Part shown: positions 38,201 through 47,708 of the stretch, in pieces
Position numbering within the stretch: position 1 is the stretch's first letter
Layout: each line of letters opens with the position of its first letter
NCBI GenBank assembly: GCA_035048495.1
Contig: CM068547.1
Coordinates: 21,521,913 to 21,585,912, forward strand
DNA length: 64,000 nt
DNA from: Euptelea pleiosperma
Taxonomy: Eukaryota > Streptophyta > Magnoliopsida > Ranunculales > Eupteleaceae
Reading direction: 5' to 3'
Position numbers and translations under genes: made by a program
Notes under the pieces: model-generated
Database searches by the model: none
What the model was told of the DNA's origin: nothing
Seen by the model: the letters and a program-made list of their open reading frames with translations, nothing else

Positions 38201-41114
38201 GCTTGTGGTTGGTGACGTGAAGATGAAAATTTTCTTTCGACCTTATGAGCCAACCCAATAGCGTGGGTAAATGTTTCTGGATTTAAAACTTAACATCGTC
38301 GTGGATGTCTTCTTTCAAACCACCTATAAGGCAATCGACCATGAATGGCTCCAAAACTTTGATGGTAGGTTTACAAGGCGTTCGAACTCCTCCAAGTACT
38401 CTAACATCGTCCGTTTTTGTTGTAACCGTGCTAGCATCTCTTCCAATCGTGTATACTCAGTGGTGCCACAATGAATACATAGGGTTGTGTGGAACGTTTC
38501 CCAAGACCACGTGGATATAGTCTACTCCATCCAACAAAGCATTGAACAGGCTTACCATCAAGATGAAACGGTGCCAATTTAACTTCTTCCAAGGTGGCAT
38601 ATGATTATAGTTGAAGAACAATTGGACATGGTACCTCAAGCTAAGAAGATCTTCTTCGTTGAACTTAGGAAAATCAATCCGGGTGTAATGAGTTTGCAGG
38701 ACTGGTTGAGGGCCTGGGTGCCCAGCATATGGTAAGAGTGGCGGTGGTAGTTGTCGTGGTGGAGGTTCAAGGACCAGCCAGATGCCGAAGCTAGCAACTT
38801 TTGCATACTGCCGTTGTGAATAGCAAAGTTTTGATCTGTGGGGGCTTAAGATTGATCATAAACACCTACTACTTTTTGAGTTCCACTGTTCGATCAAGGA
38901 TGGATGCCAGCGAGGCATGGCTGTCAATTCAGCTTCTAGCTTAAAGACATCGTTCTTGTATGTGTGTTGTGGCCATTGTGGATCAGAGGCTTTGATACCA
39001 AATGGTATGATCAGTTTGCTAGTTTACAAGCTTTAATGGAGGTATTTTTCAGAAGAAAAAGAGAAGAGAGGAGGAAGAAGGAGAGAATTCGGCTAGAAGG
39101 GGAGTGAAGGAGAAAATAAGAAAGAAAATTAGAGAAAGGATTCTTCTCATTTCCTATTTTCTAATCCCACGTTACAAGATGATATAGCCTCTTCCTCTTT
39201 TGACTCCTTAAAGCACTCAACTTACAATGTTATCTAATCTAGGAAATTAACAAACTTGCAAAAATCTAATATAGAAAATTAACAAACTTGCAAAAATAAA
39301 AGTAAATGTAGTTATTTATGGCATGCCTAATGTGCATGTGCAGGGCTGCATCACTGTGGAGGATTGATCGTGGTTTTTCTTTTTGATAAAGTTGATCGTG
39401 GTATCATATCAAAGACCACATTGGGTCATTATTACAGGACAATCACGATAGTGCATTTTATAAGGACCATATATAAGAGAAGCATGATTTTAAATTTTGG
39501 TGAAATTCGCCGAATTTTGAAAGACTGAACTCAAGTGTACATGTATTAAAAAATTTACAAAAATTCGTCACATTAATTCATTTAATTCAAAGTAAACAGT
39601 AAAAATTCATCTAATTTCTCGAAGTTTAGCCTTTTTTAGTAAAACAAAATTGCAAAAAATCGTCGAATTAATTCATTTAATTAGAAGTGAACATTAAAAA
39701 TTCGGCTAATTTCTCAGAGTTTAGCCTTTTTTAGTACAAAAATTTGCAAAAACGTTTACCAACGTTTTGACAAAAATTCTCTAAAGTTCTCTAAGTTAAC
39801 GAATTTTTACAGAAATTCTCTAAATAGAATTGAATTGCCCTGAATTAATTCCGAGTTTTAACAGGCTGAATTTCAGGGAGAGATCGAAGTTTAGAACCTT
39901 GAAGAGAAGTACATAAAATCCAAATGCAGAGGAAATTGAAGCACAAAACATTCAAAGCAATGTGGGATTTAAATAGGGTTAATTATCTTAAAGATAATCA
40001 ATGAACATTCTTCTAGGTTTTGAGCCTTTTAGCGTTGAACAAAGACTTGCATCATGGAGATTTATCCTCAAATCCAATGTTAACTGATGATGGTGGTGGT
40101 GGTGGTGGTGACGACGCCAGCCCGCGGACTGAAGTTTTCCTACCCATGGTTGTTCCCTTGGATGGGCCTTTTCTTTGGGTGACTAACCTATGGATAGGCC
40201 TACATCGTATTCAGCGTCAGCGCTTCAGCCCACTAATGGGGTTTAGTCCAGCTCAAGTAGCTAATGTGTAGACCCCATAAGATGACACTTTGAAGCATAT
40301 TTTGTTTCTAATTTTATTTTATAGTTACTATTTTGTGCAGGTATTTTCTATTTGTAGCAGAGAATATTTAGGTAGAGGAATTAGTGCTTCAATATGTGAG
40401 ATTTCTATTTCGAGTTCAAGTAGGATTAGGAAATCTTTAGGACTACTGTTCAATAACCCTATAAAAATGTTTCAACTTGAAGAGTGATTCAATATTTGTG
40501 CCTTCTTGAAGTGGTAATGTCCTTCAAGTTCATCTTTATCTCTCTCTCTCTTATTTTCTAATTATTGTCTAATAAACAAATCCAGTTAATATGTTCCAAA
40601 GAATGTATTCTATTTTTCTTCTTCAATCTTCACAAAAATATGAGTAAAAAAAAACCTCAAAATGCAAGATTGCTTATCCAGGAATCCAAGGTTTCCACAT
40701 CCATTCAACACCAGAACACATAAAAAATTAAAAAGAAAAGAAAAAGACAACTTACTGTTGTAAAGCGGAGACGGCATCTTCTACCTCATCCTTAGATGGA
40801 ACCGACCCAAAAACGAATTTATCGTAGAACCCATTTGTTCCTTCGGCCTCTCCTCCGTCGACGGATTCCCACTCCCACTCATCAGACGAATACCAAGTTG
40901 GCGAAGCAGTAGAAGTGGTTGCAACGGGAAGAGAAGAAGACACAGAAGTTGTTGAACAAGAGTTGGATGATAAAGAAAGCAAGTTAGAGGAGATTGAAGC
41001 AGGCTTGTTGGTGGGCCTTGTAGTTGTTGTGAGAGCCTCTTGGACTCCTCCAACACCAACCCCCATTGCCCTTCCAACAGTACGGAGCATCCCTCCTCCT
41101 CTTCTCCCTCCCAT
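24875..41114 (-). CDS. Conserved-looking plant protein of unknown function, four exons, 12.5 kb TE-filled first intron
   Basis: Exons in transcript order are 41114-40756, 28272-28029, 27081-26988 and 25140-24875. They total 963 bp and give a predicted 320-residue protein. All junctions have GT...AG ends and keep the frame: exon 1 leaves phase 2, exon 2 phase 0, exon 3 phase 1. Residues 1-95 are Gly/Ser/Thr-rich with an acidic Trp motif (SSDEWEWESVDGG). Residues 120-232 form a probable folded domain (AVWDAVLNNEVVRELRDTFY). Residues ~255-285 are a charged helix (ELIEKITKLVNEVFKPP). Residues ~302-314 are a short hydrophobic stretch, then NRAHRT, which suggests a tail anchor. No catalytic motif is recognised and no function is assigned. 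Intron 1 holds a decayed Ty3/gypsy element and two solo LTRs, yet the coding frame is intact. The model is my own splice prediction; transcript data would settle it. Confidence 0.8.
25080..26980 (-). repeat. Tandem triplication of an exon 4 start plus intron segment
   Basis: A ~600-690 bp unit occurs three times. Markers such as 'agagctccatgg' fall at ~25115, ~25815 and ~26400, and 'ggaagacaattaggtaatt' recurs in each unit. Only the leftmost copy holds a full exon 4. The other two keep its first ~60 coding bases with decayed or altered acceptors, and they sit inside intron 3. Confidence 0.8.
26988..27081 (-). CDS. Exon 3 of the unknown host gene
   Basis: Acceptor ...tgtatgtag|agagttg, donor ...ctactcag|gtttgta. 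Codes RVVVSLSTDK... to ...RDTFYS (31 residues plus one base). Confidence 0.8.
28029..28272 (-). CDS. Exon 2 of the unknown host gene
   Basis: Acceptor ...acttgtag|ggtccttgc, donor ...attcag|gtgccc. Codes 'VLAPASFPQLVVERF...' to '...HLLQTNSSIQ' (residues 120-201). Length 244 bp fits the phases on both sides. Confidence 0.8.
28273..30139 (-). other. Intron 1, 3' part: no recognised feature
   Basis: AT-rich intronic sequence. No conserved domain in any frame; the short minus frame at 29643-29867 is not recognised. Confidence 0.5.
30140..31217 (-). pseudogene. Ty3/gypsy integrase fragment
   Basis: Contains the HHCC-domain tail (ECNICQRNK) and the catalytic core start with its first Asp (VSMDFIDGL; VVDYFSKVAHF) at 30859-31074. 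Further on come the C-terminal segment 'LKEILITVQYHMKQNTDKH' (30297-30503) and a GPY/F-like 'FSEHFYGPYKV' (~30250). Frameshifts separate these pieces. No chromodomain was seen. Confidence 0.8.
31675..31746 (+). other. tRNA-like segment inside solo LTR A
   Basis: 'TAGCTCAGTTGATAAAGCA' matches a tRNA D-arm/A box, and 'AGGGTTCAAAACCCT' a T-arm/B box (GGTTCAAAACC), at normal spacing within 72 nt. The acceptor and anticodon stems do not pair well, so it is not a working tRNA gene. Related B-box segments occur in the other LTRs of the family. Confidence 0.5.
32208..32241 (+). repeat. A34 homopolymer within solo LTR A
   Basis: An uninterrupted run of A in the LTR. Its length may be unreliable in an assembly. 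Confidence 0.85.
32910..32934. repeat. Palindrome within solo LTR A
   Basis: Arms ccggagttgca and tgcaactccgg with a 3-base spacer: an 11 bp perfect inverted repeat. It is one of a recurring set in this LTR family. Confidence 0.85.
34048..34563 (-). pseudogene. Ty3/gypsy RNase H fragment
   Basis: 34354-34563 reads GVLMQEGDRSH..., the start of the RNase H fold, and 'IDRSLF' matches the usual TDH(R/Q)SL motif. 33981-34304 carries 'LLEYDFTIMYRKGHGN' style sequence with 'VADEVSRLPED', the C-terminal RNase H motif (usually VADALSR). Frameshifted. Confidence 0.8.
34703..35411 (-). pseudogene. Ty3/gypsy reverse transcriptase fragment
   Basis: 35124-35411 reads 'IRSSTSPFSSPVLLVHK' and 'FFTKLDIRSGYHQI' (RT motifs 1 and 2, first catalytic Asp). 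34703-35032 has 'LDDIFIYS', the altered YxDD-type motif, and 'VKYLGHIISPSGV'. A G20 run at 35085-35104 replaces the conserved 'NAPATF' stretch between the two parts. Confidence 0.85.
35085..35104 (+). repeat. G20 homopolymer inside the RT pseudogene
   Basis: Twenty G in a row on the plus strand, within what should be RT coding sequence. Candidate G-quadruplex or a sequencing/assembly artefact. Confidence 0.9.
35417..37230 (+). mobile_element. Solo LTR B, a different family (1814 bp)
   Basis: Ends are cgtaataccccag... and ...atccagggcgtgaca, imperfect inverted termini of the TGT.AC.CCC / GGGCGTGACA kind common in plant gypsy LTRs; the 5' TG is mutated to CG. Flanked by the 5 bp duplication ataca (35412-35416, 37231-37235), and the gypsy RT frame is continuous across the empty site. 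A TATA box 'ctataaata' at 35756-35764 followed by a CT-rich leader suggests plus orientation. Confidence 0.8.
35756..35764 (+). promoter_or_regulatory. TATA box of solo LTR B
   Basis: 'ctataaata' followed ~60-90 bp later by CTCT-rich sequence. Likely the retroelement promoter. Confidence 0.45.
37236..37446 (-). pseudogene. Ty3/gypsy RT N-terminal segment
   Basis: Reads 'QCEDVFAIPSTLLLEHAHDH' then 'RIPLV', followed by a 'WPYHYPFVQK' stretch, the usual lead-in (DHRIPL...RPYRYP..QK) just upstream of RT in plant Ty3/gypsy polyproteins. Separated from the RT core by solo LTR B. Confidence 0.8.
37613..37909 (-). pseudogene. Ty3/gypsy aspartic protease
   Basis: Reads 'ILIYSGSTYKFIDACLVHQV', where plant gypsy proteases have I-L-V-D-S-G-S-T-H-N-F-I. 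The catalytic Asp is replaced by Tyr, so it would be inactive. A degraded 'FYFVTDISLF' follows. Confidence 0.75.
38020..38700 (-). pseudogene. Ty3/gypsy Gag remnant with zinc-knuckle
   Basis: At ~38020-38072 the minus strand reads 'RKGLYFNCDKQFQCKRQCK', a CCHC knuckle with its first Cys lost. At 38290-38460 it reads 'EYLEEFERLVNL...' as in the plant retrotransposon Gag domain. At 38457-38639 it gives the 'FFNYNHMPPWKK' segment. Stops and frameshifts throughout. Confidence 0.7.
38989..39000 (-). other. Primer-binding site (initiator tRNA-Met type)
   Basis: The minus strand reads TGGTATCAAAGC, one base from the usual plant PBS TGGTATCAGAGC. It stands two bases from the LTR-like end ...CATACCA and upstream of gag. 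Confidence 0.7.
39003..39320 (-). repeat. Probable 5' LTR end of the Ty3/gypsy element
   Basis: On the minus strand it ends ...ctgatcatacca next to the PBS, with CT-rich leader-like sequence before it. The outer LTR boundary is not determined. A ~38 bp unit (gaaaattaacaaacttgcaaaa...) is duplicated at ~39245-39300. Confidence 0.45.
39321..40755 (-). other. Intron 1, 5' part
   Basis: AT-rich, with a duplicated segment around 39560-39730 ('ttcatttaatt...gtttagccttttttagta', two copies) and a (ggt)n run at ~40090-40111. No gene seen. Confidence 0.5.
40756..41114 (-). CDS. Exon 1 of the unknown host gene
   Basis: ATG at 41114-41112 (MGGRRGGGMLRTVGRAMGVG). Codes residues 1-119 plus two bases, and ends ...ttacaaca|GTAAGTTG. 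Start chosen as the first ATG of the open frame. The Ser/Thr-rich segment is likely disordered. Confidence 0.8.
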
Positions 41115-41840
41115 CCCGATTAGTGATTTCTATCCCTCTTTCACAAACTGGTTTTTTTCTTTTTTTAAGTTTTGGCCTTTTAAGGAAGAAATATGTGATA
41201 CGATGGTACAAGTTCTATGAATTAGTGCATTTGTAATTTTTTTTTGTACTATTTTATCTCTGTGTGCATGATCTGACGGTTAAAGATGGCCCCGCCTAGG
41301 CTTTTCCAGTTGTGATGATTTTGTTATAAGAAATCTTTCTCATGGGTTCTGAAAATTTGATTGGCTCAGATTCACAGGAATGTGGGAGCACTATATATCA
41401 TTGGAACAGGTAGTATGATAAGTAGGATAATACAGGCACTATGTTTTCCTATTTTAACTTTTTAGTCACAAAGCTTCTACTCTTTAAACACGTCACTTTC
41501 TATGCAAATCCAAATGGACTCTCTTTGTTGGTTTTGCCAAACTTTTTCATCATTTTTGTTGAAATAATCTTTAGTCCGGCTGAGCCGGTCAAAGAATACT
41601 GGTCTAGTTGCGTTCTGCATGCACACCATGTGTACAACGTATGAACCACAACCTATAGGTGGCGGTCCGTTGTTGCACAACCGAATTAAATTGGTTCTGC
41701 TCAGTTCACTGCAGGCGCATTCCATTTTTTGTTTTCTTACTAAGTATAGGTGCTCTTCCTTTGTAGTTTGTAACTTTGTAATTTGCATAAACAAAGGGAA
41801 AATGATCCCACCCATAACCGGACAAAAATATGTGCGGTTG

Positions 41841-41876
41841 AGGCATTGAAGGCATTGAAGGCATTGAAGGCATTGA
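41841..41876. repeat. Four perfect copies of a 9 bp unit
   Basis: 'aggcattga' repeated four times with no change. Confidence 0.9.
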
Positions 41877-41898
41877 CCATTGGATTCAAGGGATCCAC

Positions 41899-41946
41899 GG
41901 TCCACGAGGCAACAGCTGCGGAAGGTAAACTGTTGCCTCGTGGACC
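41899..41946. repeat. 17 bp perfect hairpin
   Basis: Arms ggtccacgaggcaacag (41899-41915) and ctgttgcctcgtggacc (41930-41946), with a 14-base loop. May be the centre of a foldback element or a stem-loop; no gene is attached. Confidence 0.85.
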
Positions 41947-42604
41947 GGTTATCCGTGGGGTAGCACGTCTCTAAAAATGCGGTAATCCAATACCGGTGTG
42001 GGACAATAATGCCCTGAAATTCACGCCACCTACGAGTAGAATCCCGGACTTCCAAATACTTCTACAAGCACACTATAATGACACGTGGCAAAACATGCAG
42101 GAGAGATTACTTGAGCTGTTTTTCACTAAAGTTTTCTCTATGTAATATAACTATGTTACCAAACAAACCCTTTAGGACAAACATTTTTTTGTAATCAAAT
42201 CATGCATTACTGAGTTAGAAGCAACCAAAACAACAACCAGTTGTCACCCAGACCACCTTCCTAACCATGAAGGAAGGAAGATGACCATGTCAAAGGTGCA
42301 GAGAAAGTGTTTGGTATCGAATAAATATTTGCACGCTCAAACATTTTATGTTGCTTGATATTAACCCGTAAAATCTGTTGCAAAGACTTTCCACCGCTTG
42401 GCTGGAGGGTGTAATGCAAATATTTTCATATTTTTCGAGTCTTTGATGAATTCAAAATAGGATATGGAAATCACCTACAGACAAGGTCAATAGAATTGGA
42501 TGATCACAACCAATCAAACAACGGACCAAATGGATGAGAATAATGAGATAGTCCAGGCAAGTCAATTTTGGACAAGACCGATGATCGGTTGGTCTGAGTT
42601 GAAC

Positions 42605-43030
42605 TTTGCTGACCGCCCACAATTTGAGTCATTTGAAATACTTTAGATGTACACTGACCATATGGATGTGTTTGGCAAATCCCTAGGTGGACCTACAAAC
42701 TAAAAATCAGCCTGATTAGCGATTTTCAACCTTTGGATCTTTGTACCCCAAATAATGTCAAATTCCACGGTTAAAAATCAACCTATGAAAATGACTCCAA
42801 AACAACTTTTAGAAATCACTAATCATGCTAGTTTTTGGTCTGGATGTCTATCTAAGAGTAAAACTTTGTTGACCCTCCACAATGACTGCCCCCCATTACC
42901 GCCCACAATATGAGCCACATGGCACATTTGTCGAGGATGCTGACCATATGGATGTTTGGCCAATCCCCAAGTGGACCAAGAAATAAAAAATCAACTTGAT
43001 TAGTAATTTTCATGGATTGATTTTAACTGT
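42605..43030. mobile_element. Foldback MITE (family M1), one copy plus a second partial copy
   Basis: Signature 'gaccatatggatgt...', 'ctaggtggacctacaaac' and 'aatcagcctgatta', then its inverted counterpart 'cactaatcatgctag...'. A partial second copy begins at ~42890. The family recurs at 22.7, 43.7, 47.4, 48.4, 48.7, 55.3, 57.1 and 63.3 kb. Confidence 0.65.
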
Positions 43031-43729
43031 TGAAAAAGCTGACATACCCCCTATAACTCAGTCTACTGTCTAGGACTGTCAACTACTAACATAAAAACGT
43101 GACTTGCTCACATGCTTAGCGTCAAAATGATGAAATTGACCGTAATTTTAAAAATCAAGGGCCCATTGGGTCAACCTATGGTATGAGGGCCCGTTGGGCT
43201 GTCCAAACCAAACGAGGTCCAACCCATCCCAGAAAGCAATGGGACTGTTAAAATAAAGCCCAGGCCTGGCCTATGGGGTAAAATTCTTAGACCAAGCCCT
43301 GCCCAAAGAAGCCCCGCCCTTAAAAAGACCATTGGATTGGCCTGCCAATTTGCAGCCCTAGTGATGAAACCAGAGAGTACATGATGTGGATCCAATAATT
43401 CTTGGATGAGTATAGCCGAAAGGTATGGATCATACAACTAAACTAATTCCTGTATTTTATGCATAAAATTTGTAAATTTGACGATGCTTTCAGAAAAAAA
43501 GTACGATTCAGCCATATTATTCAAAGATGCCCTGAAATACGTGCGAGGGAAAATGGGGAAAATGGCCTATAGGCACATTCGAAACCAAAATGGGGGCCCT
43601 AAGAATACCATTTAGGACACTAGCAAAAAAACAAGTCTGCAAAGTATGCAAACGTTCCCAAAGCGTAAAACGTGTTGAGAATCTCCTCATTTATTAACTC
43701 GCAGACCAAAAATAACATAAGAGCCACTC
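43031..43729. other. No gene seen
   Basis: Stretch between MITEs. 43160-43370 is rich in 'gggccc' and 'aagcccagg...' words typical of dispersed plant repeats. Confidence 0.4.
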
Positions 43730-44012
43730 TTGGATGACTGGATCCACGACAGATCACATTAGGAGCCATGTGGCACTTTTTCAGATACCACTGACCATAT
43801 GGCTGTTTGTTCCATCCCTAGGTGGACCTATAGCTACCAAGCTATCAAAAATTAATTACATGCATGGTTAGTTATTTATAACATTTGGATCTGAGTACTC
43901 CCAAATCCAACAGCTGAAAATTTACTCAAGAAAAGACTCAAAATCAACGGTTATAAATCACTAATCATGCTGATTTTTGGTCTGTAAGTCCACCTAGGGA
44001 TGGGACAAACAT
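43730..44012. mobile_element. Left half of an M1 foldback MITE, split by the LINE
   Basis: Carries 'gagccatgtggcac', 'gaccatatggctgttt' and 'tcactaatcatgctga...ccacctagggatgggac', then stops at the LINE target duplication acaaacat (44005-44012). Its missing end resumes at 57146 ('ccatacagtcagtgg'). Confidence 0.75.
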
Positions 44013-44015
44013 GAA

Positions 44016-44241
44016 AACTTCGATGACAGCTGGTTGTCAGTGAAGCGGCTGACTACCACAGAGTTCTCGCCAACGTACCCAAGTGAGTAATTTTTTAAGA
44101 TTTTTCTTTAATTTTTTATTCAAAAGCAAAAAAAAAAACACTTGGGTACTTTGCAAAAAAAAAAAAGCATTTGGGTATGTGTCCGAGAACCATGTGGTAG
44201 TCAGCGGCTTAATTCGCTGACAGCCATCTGTCATCGAAGTT
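44016..44241. mobile_element. Small MITE with ~48 bp inverted ends, at the LINE poly(A) tail
   Basis: Ends aacttcgatgacag... and ...ctgtcatcgaagtt. The inner arms (agcggctgactaccac / gtggtagtcagc) also pair. It sits between the LINE poly(T) and the target duplication. No clear own target duplication is visible. Confidence 0.7.
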
Positions 44242-44307
44242 TTTTTTTTTTTTGATTAACAAGCTGGGGTTAGGCGGACACCTACCTGACCTTGATGAAA
44301 AAAGGTA

Positions 44308-45594
44308 TTACATTCTAAAGTACATACGCTCGGAGGCGTCTTTATCAAGAATGACTCTAAGGTCATTTGGAAAATCAAGAGGATACAAAATAAGACAACC
44401 AATGGATCTATTTAACGATGCTAATTGATCAGCAGCATCATTTGTTTCTCTAAACACGTGGTCAATAACTATCTCTTCAAATCTGATCCAGCTTTGATGG
44501 ATAGAGCGAACTAGTTTTCTAATATTCCAAGGAATAGAAAACGTTCCTTTGATGATACCGACTGCTACTTCTGAATCCAAAGATATCATAATTTTGTTAA
44601 TATTCTTAGAGATAGCTAACTTGAGACCCACTTCAATAGCCTGAATTTCTTGAAAGAGGATAGATCTAATGTTGCACGCTCCAGCATATGCTACAAGAGC
44701 TTCTCCATTAGAATTACAAATAACACCACCAAACCCTGCTGAATTTTCCTTCACTGATCCATCAGTGTTTAGCCTCCAGAATCCAAGGGGAGGCGCTATC
44801 CATTTATCGTGGAAAATTTTCCTATGCTGAAAATCCACCTTAATCCTCCAATTTTTGAAAAATTCCCTAGTGTTAGGATTATCAACCACTTCCTCTTTGC
44901 TAGTAAAGAATCTGATTTTGGTAGAGTCAACAATCAGTTTCAAAACTTTCTCCTTAGGACAGAAAACGTTCTGAAATATTCGAGCATTCCTCTCCCTCCA
45001 TATGAAATATATTGTTGCAATAAACGCCACTTGGAGAACTTGATCTTTCAATTCCGCCCCTATCATATTATTTAAAATCCATTGTGCTTCCATGTCCGAA
45101 GGCTGGACTATTCTATTATAGCGAGAGATGCCCAGAATCTGCCCCCAAATAAATTTGGTATAGATACAGTCGAAATACAAATGTTTGATCGACTCCTCCT
45201 GAACCCAGCAGAAAACATATTTGTTGTTGCTAATGAGATTGCGCATGAAAGGCATATCCTTGGTAAGTAGAGCTCCATTAAAAGCAAGCCATGCAATAAA
45301 GCTATGGCATGGAATAGCTTTTTTGTTCCAAACTATGTTATGCCGGTCCACCTTAGGATTAGTATTGCAAAGAGCTACGTATGCCGATTTCATGGTGTAC
45401 CGGCCGGTGCTAGAGGGAGTCCATACAACATCATCTTTAGCCATAAGACAGTCAATGTCGATCTGCTGGAGTGTCCTCCACGTCTGGTCCAAATCTACCG
45501 ACAAAGCTTGAGGTGGAATCCAATTTCCATCAGATATAATACTAGACTTTGGCTTCCAACTGTAATCTATTATCACAACATCGATTCCTGACAT
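44308..45594 (-). pseudogene. LINE ORF2 C-terminal part: zf-RVT and RNase H domains
   Basis: A 428-codon open frame. Residues ~55-165 are the zf-RVT zinc-binding region (WTPSSTGRYTMKSAY; then FCWVQEESIKHLYFDC). Residues ~270-400 are an RNase H fold with its acidic residues in place: NTDGS, QEIQAIE, SLDSE and ETNDAADQLAS. The frame is broken upstream by a TGA and a frameshift (~45600-45700), so it would not be made as part of a full ORF2. Confidence 0.88.
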
Positions 45595-45694
45595 AAGTCC
45601 CTAGAAGGATGCCCTTGGGATGCCAAGGATCATGCCATAGACTCGTTCCTTCTCCATTAGCGATCAAATGTAGAACTAGATTACTAGCCTTATC

Positions 45695-46311
45695 TCAACT
45701 ATCGAGGATCTTCCTCCACGACCAAGAACAGCTAGCCAGAGCCTTCATAGTCCAAAAATTCTTCTTCTTAATCAGATTTCTTTTGACCCAATCCACCCAC
45801 AAGTTATCAATGTTGGAGGCAATAGCAAACGTATACCTCATAATAGTTGCTTTATTCCAGTGAGTTAAGCTTATGAGTCCAAGTCCACCCTCGTTCCTGG
45901 GTCTACAAATTGCCTTCCAAGCCATAGCATGATATTTTCAATTAAGGTCAGGACCTCCCCATAGGAATCTAGCAAAGATGCTATTCAATTTCGAGATAAT
46001 ATTCTTCAGGAATATGAAGCAAAGACTCCAGAAAATTTGGATACTGTTGAGAACAGATTTAATTAGTTCAAGCCTACCAGCATAGGACAAGATTTCCTTT
46101 CCAAGATTGGATATGACAGGCTATCCGATCCAAAAGAGGTTGGCAATCCGTAGCACTTAACCTTTTAGAAACGAGAGGCAGTCCTAGATAACGTATAGGA
46201 CTAACTCCTTCAGTAAATCCCAAGATCTCCATGATTTCCTCTTTCACTGCATCCTCCAACCCAGAACAAAAGATAGTACTCTTGGTACGATTAGCTTCCA
46301 GACCTGAAATA
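45695..46311 (-). pseudogene. LINE reverse transcriptase, C-terminal part
   Basis: Reads 'ISGLEANRTKS', 'VSPIRYLGLPLVSKRL', 'IQSWKGN' and later 'WKAICRPRNEGGLGL' and 'SWSWRKIL', the conserved order at the end of the plant L1 RT. Broken by stops. It ends exactly at the Helitron 5' border. Confidence 0.85.
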
Positions 46312-46399
46312 TCTATATAACAAAACAGGAAGGTTGTCTCCCTCATAAATAGTGGCTGAGATCTGCTACAGGATTGACGGTTGTGATTTTTTGTTTCCA

Positions 46400-47340
46400 A
46401 AATTTTGGTTTTCAGCTTACACGTTTTTCCTGCTCATTTTGGGCTCCCATTTTTTCGCTCACCTAACACTACTCTCGGTCGTGGTTTTCAGATGATCTTC
46501 ATCACTCTCTCTCTAAAGACGCCTGCAACCTTACTGGCCTCTCTCTTGCTTGCAACTCTACCAAAGAAGCGGAGACCTCTCTCTCGATCGACTCTCTTCT
46601 CCCTGCTGTCTCTCTCTCTATCTTCTCTGTTGGTGGAGAAACCGAAGTAGCTCTGTTGGTGGACGGGAGTGTTTGAAGCTCTGGTGCGGTCGCGGATGGG
46701 GGAAAATGGAGAAGATTTTTCAAGAAGTCTTCAATGGCTGAAAGTTGTGTCTCAATCTCTGTGTACATGTTTGTGTGTTTCTAGGATTTTTTTTTCCCTG
46801 GGTTTTCCCACCCATCATGGGTTTTAATTCTTTTTGTCATTCATTTCCATGTTTTTGATTTGGTGTTGTATTGATTCACTAAGTGAAGCAGCCCCCTATA
46901 TTTTTGGTGGGTTCTCTGTACTTGAATTCATAATTTGGTTTCTGATCGATTGAGAGGGTTTTAGGTTGGGTTCTCTGCTTTTGCTGGTCGATTGGTAGGA
47001 GGTAATGTAAATAAGATTGTGCAGTTTTGTTCTCTTTTTCACTTTTCTTTTGTGGATTTTTTCTACCTAGATTATGCTCTTTTTTGTTTATTTTTTTAAT
47101 TGATTTTTTTTTGTTAACTTATGATCTGGGTTTTCTTCCATTTGGTCTTAATTTATCTCTTAATTAAAAACAGAAAAATGAGATGTTGGGATGAAATCAT
47201 GCGCTTTCCATGTTTGATAAAATGCAGCATAAGATAATGCTTTCTCAGTTACAAAAGAAGAAGAAGAAGTCCCAATTTCAATTACCGTTGGAGACCCTAG
47301 ATCTCCATTTTGTCATGGACTACTTTGGTTCGTAGGTCTG
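46400..47340 (+). other. Leader-like sequence within the Helitron, possibly captured
   Basis: CTCTCT-rich stretch (46495-46640) followed by T-rich, intron-like sequence, ending with a 34-codon frame (~47238-47339). It looks like a plant 5' UTR with leader intron. No protein family is recognised; capture of a gene 5' end by the Helitron is an inference. Confidence 0.3.
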
Positions 47341-47351
47341 CCATGGCCGAG

Positions 47352-47708
47352 TAAACCTTTGCTCAGATGTGAGCGAAGCCGATCACAGCACACTCTTAGT
47401 GGACTATGACCATATGGATGTTTGGACAATCACTAGGTGGACCTACAAACCAAAAATAAACCTGATCAATGATTTCTAAGCATTGGATTGAAGTTATTCT
47501 CATGGGTTGATTTTAACCATAGCAATTTGAGCATTATTTGGGAGCAAAGATCCAAAGGTTGTAAATCACTAATCAGGCTGATTTTTGGTTTGCAGGTCCA
47601 CTGAGGGACTGGCCAATCCATACGGTTAGCGTCCTCTAAGAGTGTGCCACGTGGCTCATACTGTGCTGTGACCGGCTTCGCTCAAATCATGCAGTGAGCA
47701 AAGGTTTA
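47352..47708. mobile_element. Complete foldback MITE, family M1 (357 bp)
   Basis: Long inverted ends: taaacctttgctca...gagcgaagccg on the left and cggcttcgctc...tgagcaaaggttta on the right, with 'ccatatggatgtttgg' and its mirror inside. A target duplication is not clear: catggccga on the left against catgaccca on the right. Confidence 0.8.

Larger units (their letters stand above)
30140..39320 (-). mobile_element. Decayed Ty3/gypsy retrotransposon, minus strand, split by two solo LTRs
   Basis: Read right to left: LTR-like end (39003), primer-binding site (38989-39000), Gag with zinc-knuckle remnant, protease, reverse transcriptase, RNase H and integrase down to a GPY/F-like module (~30250). 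Domain order PR-RT-RH-IN is that of Ty3/gypsy. Many stops and frameshifts make it inactive. It lies wholly within intron 1 of the host gene and in the same orientation. Solo LTRs at 31223-34042 and 35417-37230 interrupt it. No downstream 3' LTR was found, so its left end is probably lost. Confidence 0.85.

Noticed and set aside
41477..42055. 192-codon minus-strand frame
   Set aside because: No domain, includes the 9 bp tandem repeat and the hairpin, and shows no splice or codon signals.
43171..43437. 88-codon minus-strand frame rich in Gly/Leu/Pro
   Set aside because: Comes from a GC-rich dispersed repeat with 'gggccc' words; no homology recognised.
46502..46768. Minus-strand frame within the Helitron
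   Set aside because: It mirrors the CTCT-rich leader-like stretch on the plus strand; low complexity explains it.
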